From Bradyrhizobium genosp. L (GTDB lineage Bacteria; Pseudomonadota; Alphaproteobacteria; Rhizobiales; Xanthobacteraceae): DNA of 64,000 nucleotides. Position numbers and translations under genes: made by a program. The notes under the pieces are model-generated. The model saw nothing but the letters and a program-made list of their open reading frames with translations, searched no databases and was not told the origin of the DNA. The stretch spans positions 6,721,501-6,785,500 of the forward strand of contig NZ_CP061378.1 of the NCBI RefSeq assembly GCF_015624485.1. The letters are read 5' to 3'. Positions 34,262-43,254 of the stretch are shown here, piece after piece. Positions within the stretch are counted from its first letter, which is position 1, and the number at the start of each line of letters is the position of its first letter.

Positions 34262-35308
34262 CTAGGCGGTCGCGGCGCTTCGGCTGCGGCCGACGCTTAC
34301 AGCCAGCAGATGGCCCAGCCGGTTGAAGCGACGCTCGATCAGGGGCTCGATCAGGACATAACTCAGCGCCAGCGAAACGCCCACGACCAGAACCGTCATC
34401 AACACAAGATCGACCTGCAGCCATTTCGCGAGCGCCGACAGCACCGCGAAGTGCAGCAGATAGACTGCGTAGGAATGACGCCCGAGCAGGCCGATCAGGG
34501 AGTTCGACGCCTTGCCGGCGAGCAGGACATAGGCCATCGCAAACAGCAGCCCGACCTGCGCGCCCCACGACGAGGTCAGGCATGCCCCGACCAGCAGCAG
34601 CGCGCCGAGCCGCGGCCGGCTGCCGCGCTCGATCACATCGTACAGCAATAGGCCGAGGCCGAAGCAGATCGCCTGGCGCGGCAGCCAGCAATAATACAGC
34701 CCGGCCGCGAGATAGGCCTGCAGCGGCGGCAGCGCCGCGGCCAGGCGCGGCACCAGATAGTGATCGGCCACGACGCCCGCGACGACGCTCGTCAGCGCGA
34801 TCAGGCCATAGCAGGCGAGCGGGCCGTTCGGCTGCCTGAACAGCCGGATCAGCAGCGGAAACAGCAGATAGAACTGCATCTCGACCGCGATGCTCCAGCC
34901 GCCGGGCACCACCGAATTGAACGCCGTCGGGCTGAACAGCTGCAGGAATCCGACCGTCAGGGCGACGTCGGTGGCGCTGATGCCGTCGGGCGCCCACTGC
35001 TTGATTCCCGCACCTCCGGTGATCGCGAGATAGAACGGGATCGCGAGCCAGAACAGCGGAACGATGCGAAAGGCGCGGCGCAGATAGAACGAACCGGCGG
35101 CGGCAAGATCGCTCCGCTCGCCATAGGTCAGCATCATCGTATAGCCGGAGACGATGAAGAACAGCTGCACGCCAAGCTGGCCGTAGTCGTAGCCGATGCT
35201 TTGCAGGCCCGGAACGACGCTCGTCGCGCGAAGCGCGCAATGCGACAGCACCACCCCGAGGATGGCGATGCCGCGCAACAGATCCAGTGTTTGATTGCGC
35301 GTCGTCAT
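34262..35308 (-). CDS. Membrane acyltransferase (acyltransferase 3 family)
   Basis: 348 aa with about ten membrane spans, beginning TTRNQTLDLLRGIAILGVVLSHCAL, the typical start with conserved His that marks acyltransferase-3 enzymes. Later are FIVSGYTMMLTYGER and RAFRIVPLFWLAIPFY. These enzymes acylate exopolysaccharide, LPS or glycan substrates from the cytoplasmic side. The gene follows a polytopic membrane protein by 24 bases and probably belongs to the same unit; the substrate is unknown. Confidence 0.87.
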   Translation of the reverse strand: MTTRNQTLDLLRGIAILGVVLSHCALRATSVVPGLQSIGYDYGQLGVQLFFIVSGYTMMLTYGERSDLAAAGSFYLRRAFRIVPLFWLAIPFYLAITGGAGIKQWAPDGISATDVALTVGFLQLFSPTAFNSVVPGGWSIAVEMQFYLLFPLLIRLFRQPNGPLACYGLIALTSVVAGVVADHYLVPRLAAALPPLQAYLAAGLYYCWLPRQAICFGLGLLLYDVIERGSRPRLGALLLVGACLTSSWGAQVGLLFAMAYVLLAGKASNSLIGLLGRHSYAVYLLHFAVLSALAKWLQVDLVLMTVLVVGVSLALSYVLIEPLIERRFNRLGHLLAVSVGRSRSAATA

Positions 35309-35332
35309 GACGGCTCGTTTCCCGGTCGCGGC

Positions 35333-36778
35333 TCAGCCGGCGGCGCGCACATGCACCACCACGTGGTCATCGGCATAGATGCGCTGCCATCCACCGAGGC
35401 GATCGAGCAGCTTGACCGCAGGCGTCGCCGGCTCGAGCATCACCGCATCGATGTCGTAGGTCTTAAGCAGATCGAGCAAGCCGTTGACGTCCTTGAGCTG
35501 CAGCGCACGGTAATAATCCAGCCCAAACCTCTCGCCGTACAGTTCGGCGCGCCCATCGATGAACACCGGCACATGCCGCCAGATCAGATAGCCGCCGAAG
35601 CCCCTGTCGTTGAGCAACCGCTTGACGTTGTGCGCCTTCAGCACGTCGACCGCGGCCCCCGGCGAATAGGTGACCGGCGGCGCCAGCTCCGCGCGCGCCG
35701 CAACCGCAAAGGTCAATGCGCAGAGGCCGGCGAGCAGCATCGTCGCCGGCGCGCGCTTGACGGAGCCACCTCCCGTGGCCCGCAGGCCGAATTGCGCGGC
35801 GACCGGCGTCAGCAGCGCGAGCGGCAGCAGCAGCGCGAAGATCTCGACATTGCGGACATGAGACAGCGCCATGTGCAGAAGACCGAGCACCAGCGCGATC
35901 CGCGGCGGCGGCAACCGCACCCCGCAATAGAGGGCTGCGCCGATCAGGCCGAGCAGGGTCAGCTGGAACGCGCCGAGATGGCTGAAATCGATCGGCATCC
36001 ACTCCGCGATCAGGTGCAGCAGCTCGCCGAGACCCAGAATCTTCCGCGAGGCCAGGATGGTGCCCCAGCCGTAGGGAGTGACGCAGCAGGCCGCGAGCGC
36101 GCCGATGCCGAACGCCATCCAGCGCAGCGCCAGCGACGGCCGCTCGGCCGGCGCCGCATTCCACAGCGCATCGAGCGCGAAGGCGCCGACCAGCACCAGG
36201 CCGAACAGGAATCCGCCATGCAGATTGGCCCACAGCGCGATCAACGGCAGCAGCCAGAATGAAGGCGCCGCGCGGCGTTCGCTGGCGACCATCAGGCTGT
36301 TCGCCCAGACGATCATGATCGGCAGCACCAGCACATGCGGACGGGCCAGCAGGTGCCCGCATGTCAGCACCAGCGCAACCAGCGCAACGACACTCGCATA
36401 GGTCGCCGGCATCCGGCGGCTGAGGATCGAGGTCAACAGTGCGAAGGTCGCGGCGCTGCAGGCGGCAGTCAGCACCACCGGCCCGGTCCAGCCCGCGACA
36501 TCATAGGCTTTCGCGAACAGGATCTGCGCGAGCCAGGACGACGACACCCACGGCTCGCCCGCCTTGGTGAACGAATAGATGTCCACCGACGGCAGTGCGC
36601 CATGATCGAGGATCCATTGGCCGACCGTGATCTGCCAATAGGTGTCGGGATCGCCGAGCAGCCGTGCGCCGATGATCAGCAGCAGGCCGTAGACGCCGCA
36701 CGCCATCCAGCACCAGGCCGGCACCCCTGCGAAGGCCGAGGTGCTCTCCCGAGGGATGATGACGGTCTCGGAACTCAT
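35333..36778 (-). CDS. Polytopic membrane protein of unknown function
   Basis: 481 aa when started at MSSETVIIPRES, which avoids overlap with the neighbouring gene. Roughly ten membrane spans. The large loop DTYWQITVGQWILDHGALPSVDIYSFTKAGEPWVSSSWLAQILF and the soluble C-terminal domain (GFGGYLIWRHVPVFIDGRAELYG...) resemble GT-C-like integral membrane glycosyltransferases or unknown-function relatives. The D-x-Y pair near the first loop may be catalytic, but I cannot assign activity. It is flanked by an acyltransferase and a fatty acid hydroxylase, suggesting an envelope role. Confidence 0.7.
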   Translation of the reverse strand: MSSETVIIPRESTSAFAGVPAWCWMACGVYGLLLIIGARLLGDPDTYWQITVGQWILDHGALPSVDIYSFTKAGEPWVSSSWLAQILFAKAYDVAGWTGPVVLTAACSAATFALLTSILSRRMPATYASVVALVALVLTCGHLLARPHVLVLPIMIVWANSLMVASERRAAPSFWLLPLIALWANLHGGFLFGLVLVGAFALDALWNAAPAERPSLALRWMAFGIGALAACCVTPYGWGTILASRKILGLGELLHLIAEWMPIDFSHLGAFQLTLLGLIGAALYCGVRLPPPRIALVLGLLHMALSHVRNVEIFALLLPLALLTPVAAQFGLRATGGGSVKRAPATMLLAGLCALTFAVAARAELAPPVTYSPGAAVDVLKAHNVKRLLNDRGFGGYLIWRHVPVFIDGRAELYGERFGLDYYRALQLKDVNGLLDLLKTYDIDAVMLEPATPAVKLLDRLGGWQRIYADDHVVVHVRAAG

Positions 36779-36806
36779 GCTCGGAACTGCCGGCGGCGCG
36801 GCCGCG

Positions 36807-37637
36807 TCACTGTCGGAACGGATAGGCGAGCTGTCCGCCGATCTCGGCCGGAACGCCCTGCTCGGCGTCGACACCGTAATCCTCCGGCAGCTTGCCCTCG
36901 GGCATCCGGAACGTGCCGAACAGGATGTCCCAGAGCGGGAAGGTGCCGGCGAAATTGGTGTCGCCGCCTTCCTCGAGCCCGGTGTGGTGCCAGCGATGGA
37001 ACACCGGCGTCGCGATCACATATCTGAACGGGCCGAGCGTCCAGTTCAGGTTGGCGTGCACGAAAGCCGAGTGGAAAGTGGTGAACGGGCCGACCCACAC
37101 CATGATGTTCGGCGAGATGCCGGCCATCAGCAGGATCACGTCGACCGAGATCGTGCCGATCAGGAGATTGACCGGATGGAAGCGCGCGGCCGAGATCCAC
37201 TCGAGATCCTCGGAGGAATGATGAATGGCGTGGTACTTCCAGAAGCCGCCGCCATGGAACATGCGGTGCAGCCAATAGAGCATGAAGTCGGAGGCGACCA
37301 GGAAGATGATCGACTGCAGCCAGAGCGGCAGCTGCGCCAGCGGACCGTGTCCGTTCTCGTAGAAGGCGATCAGGTCGTCGGCGCTGTGAACGTCGAATAC
37401 CGCGGCCGCGCCCACCACCAGAAGCCCGATGCGCAGCACGCGCGCGAACACCGGTACGAAGAACCAGTAGCAGATATCGGTGACGATCTCGCGCTTCTGC
37501 CACCACGGCTTGCCGGGGTTACAGGACCAGAAGTGGGTCAGCACGGTGAAGACGAGCGCGAGGCCGATCGTGATCGGCACCACCCTCATCATCGTCTCGC
37601 CGATCATCTGCAGGACTTCAAAGGGCAGGGTGGACAT
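36807..37637 (-). CDS. Sterol desaturase / fatty acid hydroxylase family protein
   Basis: 276 aa, with three or four spans and the eight-His di-iron pattern: HRMFH (124-128), HAIHH (136-140) and HRWHH (214-218). It belongs to the fatty-acid-hydroxylase superfamily, which uses O2 to hydroxylate or desaturate lipids. The target could be a fatty acid, carotenoid or hopanoid; nothing nearby decides. First gene of a three-gene minus-strand unit with the membrane protein and acyltransferase. Confidence 0.9.
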   Translation of the reverse strand: MSTLPFEVLQMIGETMMRVVPITIGLALVFTVLTHFWSCNPGKPWWQKREIVTDICYWFFVPVFARVLRIGLLVVGAAAVFDVHSADDLIAFYENGHGPLAQLPLWLQSIIFLVASDFMLYWLHRMFHGGGFWKYHAIHHSSEDLEWISAARFHPVNLLIGTISVDVILLMAGISPNIMVWVGPFTTFHSAFVHANLNWTLGPFRYVIATPVFHRWHHTGLEEGGDTNFAGTFPLWDILFGTFRMPEGKLPEDYGVDAEQGVPAEIGGQLAYPFRQ

Positions 37638-37933
37638 GACGGCCTCATTCCAGGGATCATGCTCACAGCTATAGGTTTGCGCTTAAGGAGCCGTGAATCC
37701 CGCAAGTCGCGAATCCTGCAAGTCCCGGAGGCGCGGCAACAATCCGCAATTTTAGCAGGCCGCTTAATGCCAAATTTACTGTGCGCAACAACTGCGAGTT
37801 CGCGCCGATTTTATGCGATCAAATTAACTGCGCCGCAATCGTCGAACCCTAGGGTACCGGCCATGGTCACGGTGCTGAGAACGCCGGCAAGACCAAACCT
37901 TAGTTCGACCAGCCACGTGTACAGGAGTTATTT

Positions 37934-38098
37934 ATGAAGAATCTCGTTTCGCGTTTCGTGAAGGACGAATCCGGCGCGACCGCTATCGAATACGGTCTGA
38001 TTGCCACCGGCATCGCGATCGCGATCATCGCTGCGGTCAACGGCGTCGGCTCCAAGCTGTCCGGCACCTTCAACTCGATCTCGGGCTCGCTGAAGTAA
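37934..38098 (+). CDS. flp: Flp-type pilin
   Basis: 54 aa, class IVb prepilin: MKNLVSRFVKDESG^ATAIEYGLIATGIAIAIIAAVNGVG. Cleavage is after Gly14, Glu19 is at +5 and Tyr20 follows (the Flp motif). Cleaved and inserted by the CpaA peptidase, it forms the adhesive Flp/Tad pilus. GGAG lies upstream and a strong terminator downstream. The 37638-37933 spacer is AT-richer and presumably holds its promoter, which I could not define. Confidence 0.96.
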   Translation: MKNLVSRFVKDESGATAIEYGLIATGIAIAIIAAVNGVGSKLSGTFNSISGSLK

Positions 38099-38122
38099 GC
38101 AGGCTCGGACGAACACGAATTC

Positions 38123-38149
38123 AAAGGTCCCGGTGTCCCCGGGACCTTT
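38123..38149 (+). terminator. Terminator after flp
   Basis: An 11-bp stem (38123-38133 with 38139-38149) with a five-base loop, ending in T residues, 25 bases past the flp stop. It would make flp mRNA separate from or more abundant than cpa mRNA. Confidence 0.88.
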
Positions 38150-38270
38150 GCTGTTTGTCGGGGTCGTCGATCGGCCATCTGCGCCAGGAGAGCGCGAGCC
38201 TTTCCCGATTGTTCATCATTGGCCGCTAGCGTCGCGCGCGGCACCCTCTCCAGCTTGACGGCATTCACCC

Positions 38271-38795
38271 ATGATCCTCGACATCGCCCGCATGGTGCTG
38301 TTTCCGGCCCTCATGGCCTTCGCGGCGGCGAGCGATCTCCTCACCATGACGATTCCGAACCGGGTTTCGCTGGCGCTGGTCGCCGGCTTCCTGGTGATGG
38401 CGCCGCTGACCGGAATGGGCGCCCACGACATGCTGAGCCACGCCGGCGCCGGCGCGCTGGTGCTCGTACTGGCGTTCGGCATGTTCGCGATGGGCTGGGT
38501 CGGGGGCGGCGACGCCAAGGTTGCGGCCGCCGCGGCGCTCTGGTTCGGCTTTGCGCACCTGCTCGACTTTCTGGTCGTGGCCTCGCTGTTCGGCGGCGCG
38601 CTGACCGTGCTGCTGCTGCAGCTCCGGCAGTGGCCGCTGCCCTCCCGGCTGCTGTCCCAGGCCTGGCTTGCCCGCCTGCACGACAAGCAGACCGGGATTC
38701 CCTACGGCATCGCGCTCGCGCTCGGCGCCTTGCTGGTCTATCCGGATACGCGCTGGATCCAGACCATCGATCTGGCGCAGCTCGCCTTGCGCTGA
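38271..38795 (+). CDS. cpaA: Prepilin peptidase CpaA/TadV
   Basis: 174 aa with about six spans. It carries the two catalytic Asp of GxGD peptidases: SDLLTMTIPN (Asp22) and GWVGGGDAKV. This is the short form typical of Flp systems, lacking the N-methylase domain. It removes the leader of Flp and of the TadE-like pseudopilins. It precedes cpaB by 127 bases. Confidence 0.93.
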   Translation: MILDIARMVLFPALMAFAAASDLLTMTIPNRVSLALVAGFLVMAPLTGMGAHDMLSHAGAGALVLVLAFGMFAMGWVGGGDAKVAAAAALWFGFAHLLDFLVVASLFGGALTVLLLQLRQWPLPSRLLSQAWLARLHDKQTGIPYGIALALGALLVYPDTRWIQTIDLAQLALR

Positions 38796-38922
38796 CGGCA
38801 CGCGGGTAACCGCCCGTTAAGGCGATTTAGATACGCCTCATTAACCATGCTTTGACGAATAGCTGGTCAACTCCCGTCACGGCGGCGGCAGCGTCGCGGC
38901 GTCATGTGGAAAGTGAAGCGTA

Positions 38923-39717
38923 ATGAATACGGCCCGCATTATGGTCCTGGCAATCGCAGGCTGCGCCGGCCTTGCCGCGCTCTATCTGGCGAGCGGCAGC
39001 GACACGCCGGCGCCGCCTCCCCCGGTCGCGCAGCTACCCACAGTCGACATCCTGGTCGCCAAATCCGACATCGGCCTCGGCCAGACCGTGAAGCCCGAGG
39101 ACCTGCAATGGCAGACCTGGCCGGCCGCCACCGCCAGCGCGACCTTCATGCGCAGGGACACCAACGCCGAAGCCATCAAGGATGTCACCGGCTCGATCGC
39201 CCGCTCCGCGTTCATCCAGGGTGAGCCGATCCGCGACCAGAAGCTGGTCAAGGCCGACGGCAGCGGCTTCATGGCCGCGATCCTGCCGAGCGGCATGCGC
39301 GCGGTATCGACCGAAATTTCTCCCGAGACGGCGGCCGGCGGCTTTATCTTGCCGAACGACCGGGTCGACGTGCTGCTTTCCAAGCGGGACAAAAATCCCG
39401 ACCGCAACGGCACCGACATCATCAATTCCGAGGTCATCCTGACCAACGTCCGCGTGCTGGCGATCGACCAGGCGCCGAAGGAGAAAGACGGCAACAACGC
39501 GCTGGTCGGCAAGACCGTGACGCTGGAGTTGAAGCCGGAACAGACCGAGACGCTGGCGCGGGCGCGCCAGAGCGGGATCCTGTCGCTGGCGCTACGCAGC
39601 ATCGCCGACAACCACGCTCCGTCCGAGATCAAGGTCGACGACAGTCAGAACCGGCGCGGCGAGACGGTGAACGTCATCCGCTACGGCATTGCCAGCCAGG
39701 CGACGACGCAGAAGTGA
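38923..39717 (+). CDS. cpaB: Pilus assembly protein CpaB/RcpC
   Basis: 264 aa. A membrane anchor (MVLAIAGCAGLAALYLASG) is followed by a Pro-rich linker and a SAF/CpaB domain: PTVDILVAKSDIGLGQTVKPEDLQWQTWP, then GMRAVSTEISPETAAGGFILPNDRVDVLLSKRD. It acts in the periplasm with the CpaC secretin. The stop overlaps the start region of cpaC, as is usual in this operon. Confidence 0.93.
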   Translation: MNTARIMVLAIAGCAGLAALYLASGSDTPAPPPPVAQLPTVDILVAKSDIGLGQTVKPEDLQWQTWPAATASATFMRRDTNAEAIKDVTGSIARSAFIQGEPIRDQKLVKADGSGFMAAILPSGMRAVSTEISPETAAGGFILPNDRVDVLLSKRDKNPDRNGTDIINSEVILTNVRVLAIDQAPKEKDGNNALVGKTVTLELKPEQTETLARARQSGILSLALRSIADNHAPSEIKVDDSQNRRGETVNVIRYGIASQATTQK

Positions 39718-39719
39718 CG

Positions 39720-41207
39720 ATGAGGGCATACGGGATGAAGTACGGGGCAACTCAACGGACGATGCGGACCTTCGTGGTCCGCGCCCTGTCGTTTTCGGCC
39801 ATCACGGCTTTCACGCTCAATCCGGCGCTGACGCCGGTGATCGCAAGCGATTACCGCGCCGCGGCACCGGTCGCGACCGACGGCCAGATGAACGCGCGCG
39901 CCCTGTCGCTCGGCGTCGGCAAGTCGGTGGTGATCGACCTGCCGCGCGACATCAAGGACGTGCTGGTCGCCGATCCCAAGATCGCCAACGCCGTGGTCCG
40001 CTCGGCGCAGCGCGCCTACATCATCGGCGCCGCGGTCGGCCAGACCAATATCGTGTTCTTCGACGCCGCGGGCCAGCAGATTGCCGCCTATGACATCGCG
40101 GTCAAGCGCGACCTCAACGGCGTGCGCGCCGCGCTCAAGCAGGCGCTGCCCAACGCCGACATCCAGATCGAAGGGTTCGGTGAAGGCGTCGTGCTGAGCG
40201 GCACCGCCTCGAGCCCGATCGAGGCGCAGCAGGCCGGCGACATCGCAACGCGGCTGGTCGGCACCAGCGAGAAGGTCGTGAACTCGGTCACGATTCGCGG
40301 CCGCGACCAGGTGATGCTGAGGGTCACGGTCGCCGAAGTCGCACGCAGCCTGATCAAGCAGCTCGGCATCGACCTCACCACCAGCCTCAACTACGGCACC
40401 GCGGTGGTGAACTTCAGCAATTCGAATCCGTTCACGGCCTATGGCCGCACGCTGACCGCCAATACCCTGACCACCTCGTTCGGCTCGACGCCGTCGGTGT
40501 CGGCGACGCTGCGCGCGATGGAGAGCGCCGGCGTGGTGCGCACGCTGGCCGAGCCGAACCTGACCGCGATCTCGGGCGAATCCGCCACGTTCATCGCCGG
40601 CGGCGAGTTTCCGGTTCCTGCCGGCTACTCCTGCGACCCCACCACGCATGTCTGCACCACGCAGATCAGCTTCAAGAAGTTCGGCATCTCGCTCAACTTC
40701 ACGCCGGTCGTGCTGACCGAGGGACGGATCAGCCTCCGGGTGATGACCGAGGTCTCCGAACTGTCGAACGACAACTCGATCACGCTGTCGCAGGCGGTGA
40801 CCTCGACCACGGTCAACTCCGTGACGGTCCCCTCGATCAAGACCCGTCGCGCCGAGACCACGCTGGAGATTCCCTCCGGCGGCTCGATGGCGATGGCCGG
40901 CCTGATCCAGGACCAGACCAAGCAGGCGATCAACGGCTTTCCCGGGCTGATGCAGCTTCCGGTGCTCGGCACGCTGTTTCGCAGCCGCGATTACGTGAAC
41001 AGCCAGACCGAGCTGATGGTGCTGGTAACGCCCTATGTGGTTCGTGCCGTCGCGCAAAAGGACCTCTCGCGTCCGGATGACGGCTTCGCCGCCGCGAACG
41101 ATCCGCAGGCCGACCTGCTCGGCAGCATCAATCGCATCTACGGCGTGCCTGGCCGGACCGAGCCGGCGCGGAGCTACCGCGGCACCTACGGCTTTATTAC
41201 GGACTGA
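39720..41207 (+). CDS. cpaC: Flp pilus outer-membrane secretin CpaC/RcpA
   Basis: About 495 aa, exported by a signal segment (ALSFSAITAFTLNPALTPVIAS). The pilus N domain is at about 65-130 and a BON-like region is near 150-200. The secretin domain contains VRTLAEPNLTAISGESATFIAGGEFPVP and ends GTLFRSRDYVNSQTELMVLVTPYVV. It forms the outer-membrane pore of the Flp pilus. The start is uncertain: ATG 39720, ATG 39735 and GTG 39714 are all in frame. Confidence 0.94.
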   Translation: MRAYGMKYGATQRTMRTFVVRALSFSAITAFTLNPALTPVIASDYRAAAPVATDGQMNARALSLGVGKSVVIDLPRDIKDVLVADPKIANAVVRSAQRAYIIGAAVGQTNIVFFDAAGQQIAAYDIAVKRDLNGVRAALKQALPNADIQIEGFGEGVVLSGTASSPIEAQQAGDIATRLVGTSEKVVNSVTIRGRDQVMLRVTVAEVARSLIKQLGIDLTTSLNYGTAVVNFSNSNPFTAYGRTLTANTLTTSFGSTPSVSATLRAMESAGVVRTLAEPNLTAISGESATFIAGGEFPVPAGYSCDPTTHVCTTQISFKKFGISLNFTPVVLTEGRISLRVMTEVSELSNDNSITLSQAVTSTTVNSVTVPSIKTRRAETTLEIPSGGSMAMAGLIQDQTKQAINGFPGLMQLPVLGTLFRSRDYVNSQTELMVLVTPYVVRAVAQKDLSRPDDGFAAANDPQADLLGSINRIYGVPGRTEPARSYRGTYGFITD

Positions 41208-41215
41208 GGCGGACG

Positions 41216-41965
41216 ATGACACAGACCACATCCACGACATCAGCCGATCGCAGGCGCGCCGTCACCCTTGCCGGGGCGCTGCTCGGTCTTGCCGTGACGC
41301 TCGGCGCCTGCCAGCACACCGACGACAGCCTCGCGATGGTGAACGCGCCGGACGATTATCGGCAGCGTCATCCGATCTCGGTCACCGAGGCCGATCGCTC
41401 GATCGTGGTGTTCGTCGGCCGCGCCCGCGGCGGCCTGACCGCCGAACAGCGCGCCGACGTGATGGCGATGGCGCAGGACTGGATGCGCGAGGGGACCGGC
41501 GCCGTCACCGTCGACGTTCCCGTCGATACGCCGAATGCGCGCGCCGCGCAGGAATCACTGCACGAGATCCAGGCCAGTTTCGCTGCCGCGGGCGTGCCGC
41601 CGCGCGGAATCCTGGTGCGCAAATATCATCCCCAGGACCCGCGCCAGCTGCCGGCGATCCGGGTGAACTATCCGAGGATCGCGGCGACTGCCGGGCCGTG
41701 CGGGCTGTGGCCGGAAGACCTCGGCCCGTCGATCCACAATCCGTCCTATGGCGAGAACAAGCCGTACTACAATTTCGGCTGCGCCAATCAGCGCAACTTC
41801 GCCGCGATGATCGATAATCCGTCGGACCTCGTGCAGCCGCGCGCCGAAACCCCGGCCTACACGCCGCGCCGTACCATCGCATTCGACAAATACCGGAAGG
41901 GTACCGCGACCACCACGAGCTATCCCGAGGCCGAAAAGGCCAAACTCAGCGACACAGGCAAATGA
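41216..41965 (+). CDS. cpaD: CpaD pilus lipoprotein
   Basis: 249 aa. Lipobox LGAC with Cys at about residue 33 (GLAVTLGACQHTDD), then a CpaD domain: DYRQRHPISVTEADRSIVVFVGRARGGLTAEQRADVM, and CGLWPEDLGPSIHNPSYGENKPYYNFGCANQRNFAAMIDNPSDL. Predicted periplasmic or outer-membrane lipoprotein that helps place the secretin. The stop overlaps cpaE by 4 bases. Confidence 0.92.
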   Translation: MTQTTSTTSADRRRAVTLAGALLGLAVTLGACQHTDDSLAMVNAPDDYRQRHPISVTEADRSIVVFVGRARGGLTAEQRADVMAMAQDWMREGTGAVTVDVPVDTPNARAAQESLHEIQASFAAAGVPPRGILVRKYHPQDPRQLPAIRVNYPRIAATAGPCGLWPEDLGPSIHNPSYGENKPYYNFGCANQRNFAAMIDNPSDLVQPRAETPAYTPRRTIAFDKYRKGTATTTSYPEAEKAKLSDTGK

Positions 41966-43230
41966 TCACCTACGCGCAACAAAACGCCGAAGAGCAGACG
42001 GAGGCGACGCCGCCGGCCGCGGAGGATCATATTGCGCCGGCGCCGCGGGTTTCGGTCCAGGCGTTCTGCGAGACGGTCGAGACCGCTGCCGCCGTACAGG
42101 CGGCCGGCGAGGATCGCCGGCTGGCCAAGGCCCATCTCAAGATCCAGATGGGCGGCATGGCGGCCGCCGTCGAGGCCTATCGCTCGGCGCCGACGCCCAA
42201 CGTCATCATCCTCGAGACCGAAAACCGCAACGACATATTGGCCGGCCTCGACCAGCTCGCCACCGTCTGCGACGCCGGCACCCGCGTCATCGTGATCGGC
42301 AAGATCAACGACGTGACGCTTTACCGCGAGCTGGTGCGGCGCGGCGTCAGCGACTATGTGATCGCGCCGGCGAACGCCATCGACGTGGTGCGCGCGGTGT
42401 GCGGCCTGTTCTCGGCGCCGGAAGCCAAGGCGGTCGGCCGCGTGGTCGCCGTCGTCGGCGCCAAGGGCGGTGTCGGCGCCTCGACCATCGCCCACAACGT
42501 CGCCTGGGCGATCGCCCGCGACCTGGCACTGGATTCGGTGGTCGCCGACCTCGATCTCGCCTTCGGCACCGCCGGCCTCAACTACAACCAGGATCCGGTG
42601 CAGGGCATCGCGGACGCGGTGTTCTCGCCCGATCGCGTCGACACCGCCTTCGTCGACCGCCTGCTGTCGAAATGCACCGATCATCTGAGCCTGCTGGCGG
42701 CGCCCGCGACGCTCGACAAGGTCTACGATTTCGGCGCCGACGCGTTCGATGCGATCTTCGACACGCTGCGCACCACGATGCCCTGCATCGTGCTCGACGT
42801 GCCCCACCAATGGTCGGGCTGGACCAAGCGCGCGCTGATCGCGGCGGACGACATCCTGATCGTGGCGGCGCCCGATCTCGCCAATCTGCGCAACGCCAAG
42901 AACATGTTCGACCTGCTGAAAGCGGCCCGGCCGAACGACCGCGCGCCGCTGTACTGCCTGAACCAGGTCGGGGTGCCTAAGCGTCCGGAGATCGCAGCCG
43001 CCGAGTTCGCCAAGGCGATCGAGAGCCAGCCGATCGCCACCATCCCGTTCGACCCGCAGATCTTCGGCTCGGCCGCCAACAACGGCCAGATGATCGCCGA
43101 GATCTCGGCCAATCACCGCGCGGTCGAGATGTTCCTGCAAATGGCGCAGCGGCTGACAGGCCGCGGCGAGACCAAGAAGCCGAGGGGGTCGTTCCTGTCG
43201 CCCCTGCTCGAAAAGTTGCGGTCCAAATAA
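41962..43230 (+). CDS. cpaE: CpaE/TadZ pilus localisation ATPase
   Basis: 422 aa. An N-terminal receiver-like region (about 28-150) is followed by a MinD/ParA-type ATPase with deviant Walker A KGGVGAST at 168-175 and DSVVADLDLAFGTAGL. It localises the Flp machine at a pole and recruits CpaF. The receiver part lacks the full set of acidic residues and probably is a pseudo-receiver. Confidence 0.92.
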   Translation: MITYAQQNAEEQTEATPPAAEDHIAPAPRVSVQAFCETVETAAAVQAAGEDRRLAKAHLKIQMGGMAAAVEAYRSAPTPNVIILETENRNDILAGLDQLATVCDAGTRVIVIGKINDVTLYRELVRRGVSDYVIAPANAIDVVRAVCGLFSAPEAKAVGRVVAVVGAKGGVGASTIAHNVAWAIARDLALDSVVADLDLAFGTAGLNYNQDPVQGIADAVFSPDRVDTAFVDRLLSKCTDHLSLLAAPATLDKVYDFGADAFDAIFDTLRTTMPCIVLDVPHQWSGWTKRALIAADDILIVAAPDLANLRNAKNMFDLLKAARPNDRAPLYCLNQVGVPKRPEIAAAEFAKAIESQPIATIPFDPQIFGSAANNGQMIAEISANHRAVEMFLQMAQRLTGRGETKKPRGSFLSPLLEKLRSK

Positions 43231-43254
43231 TGGCCCGCGTGGAGTCAAGACGTC

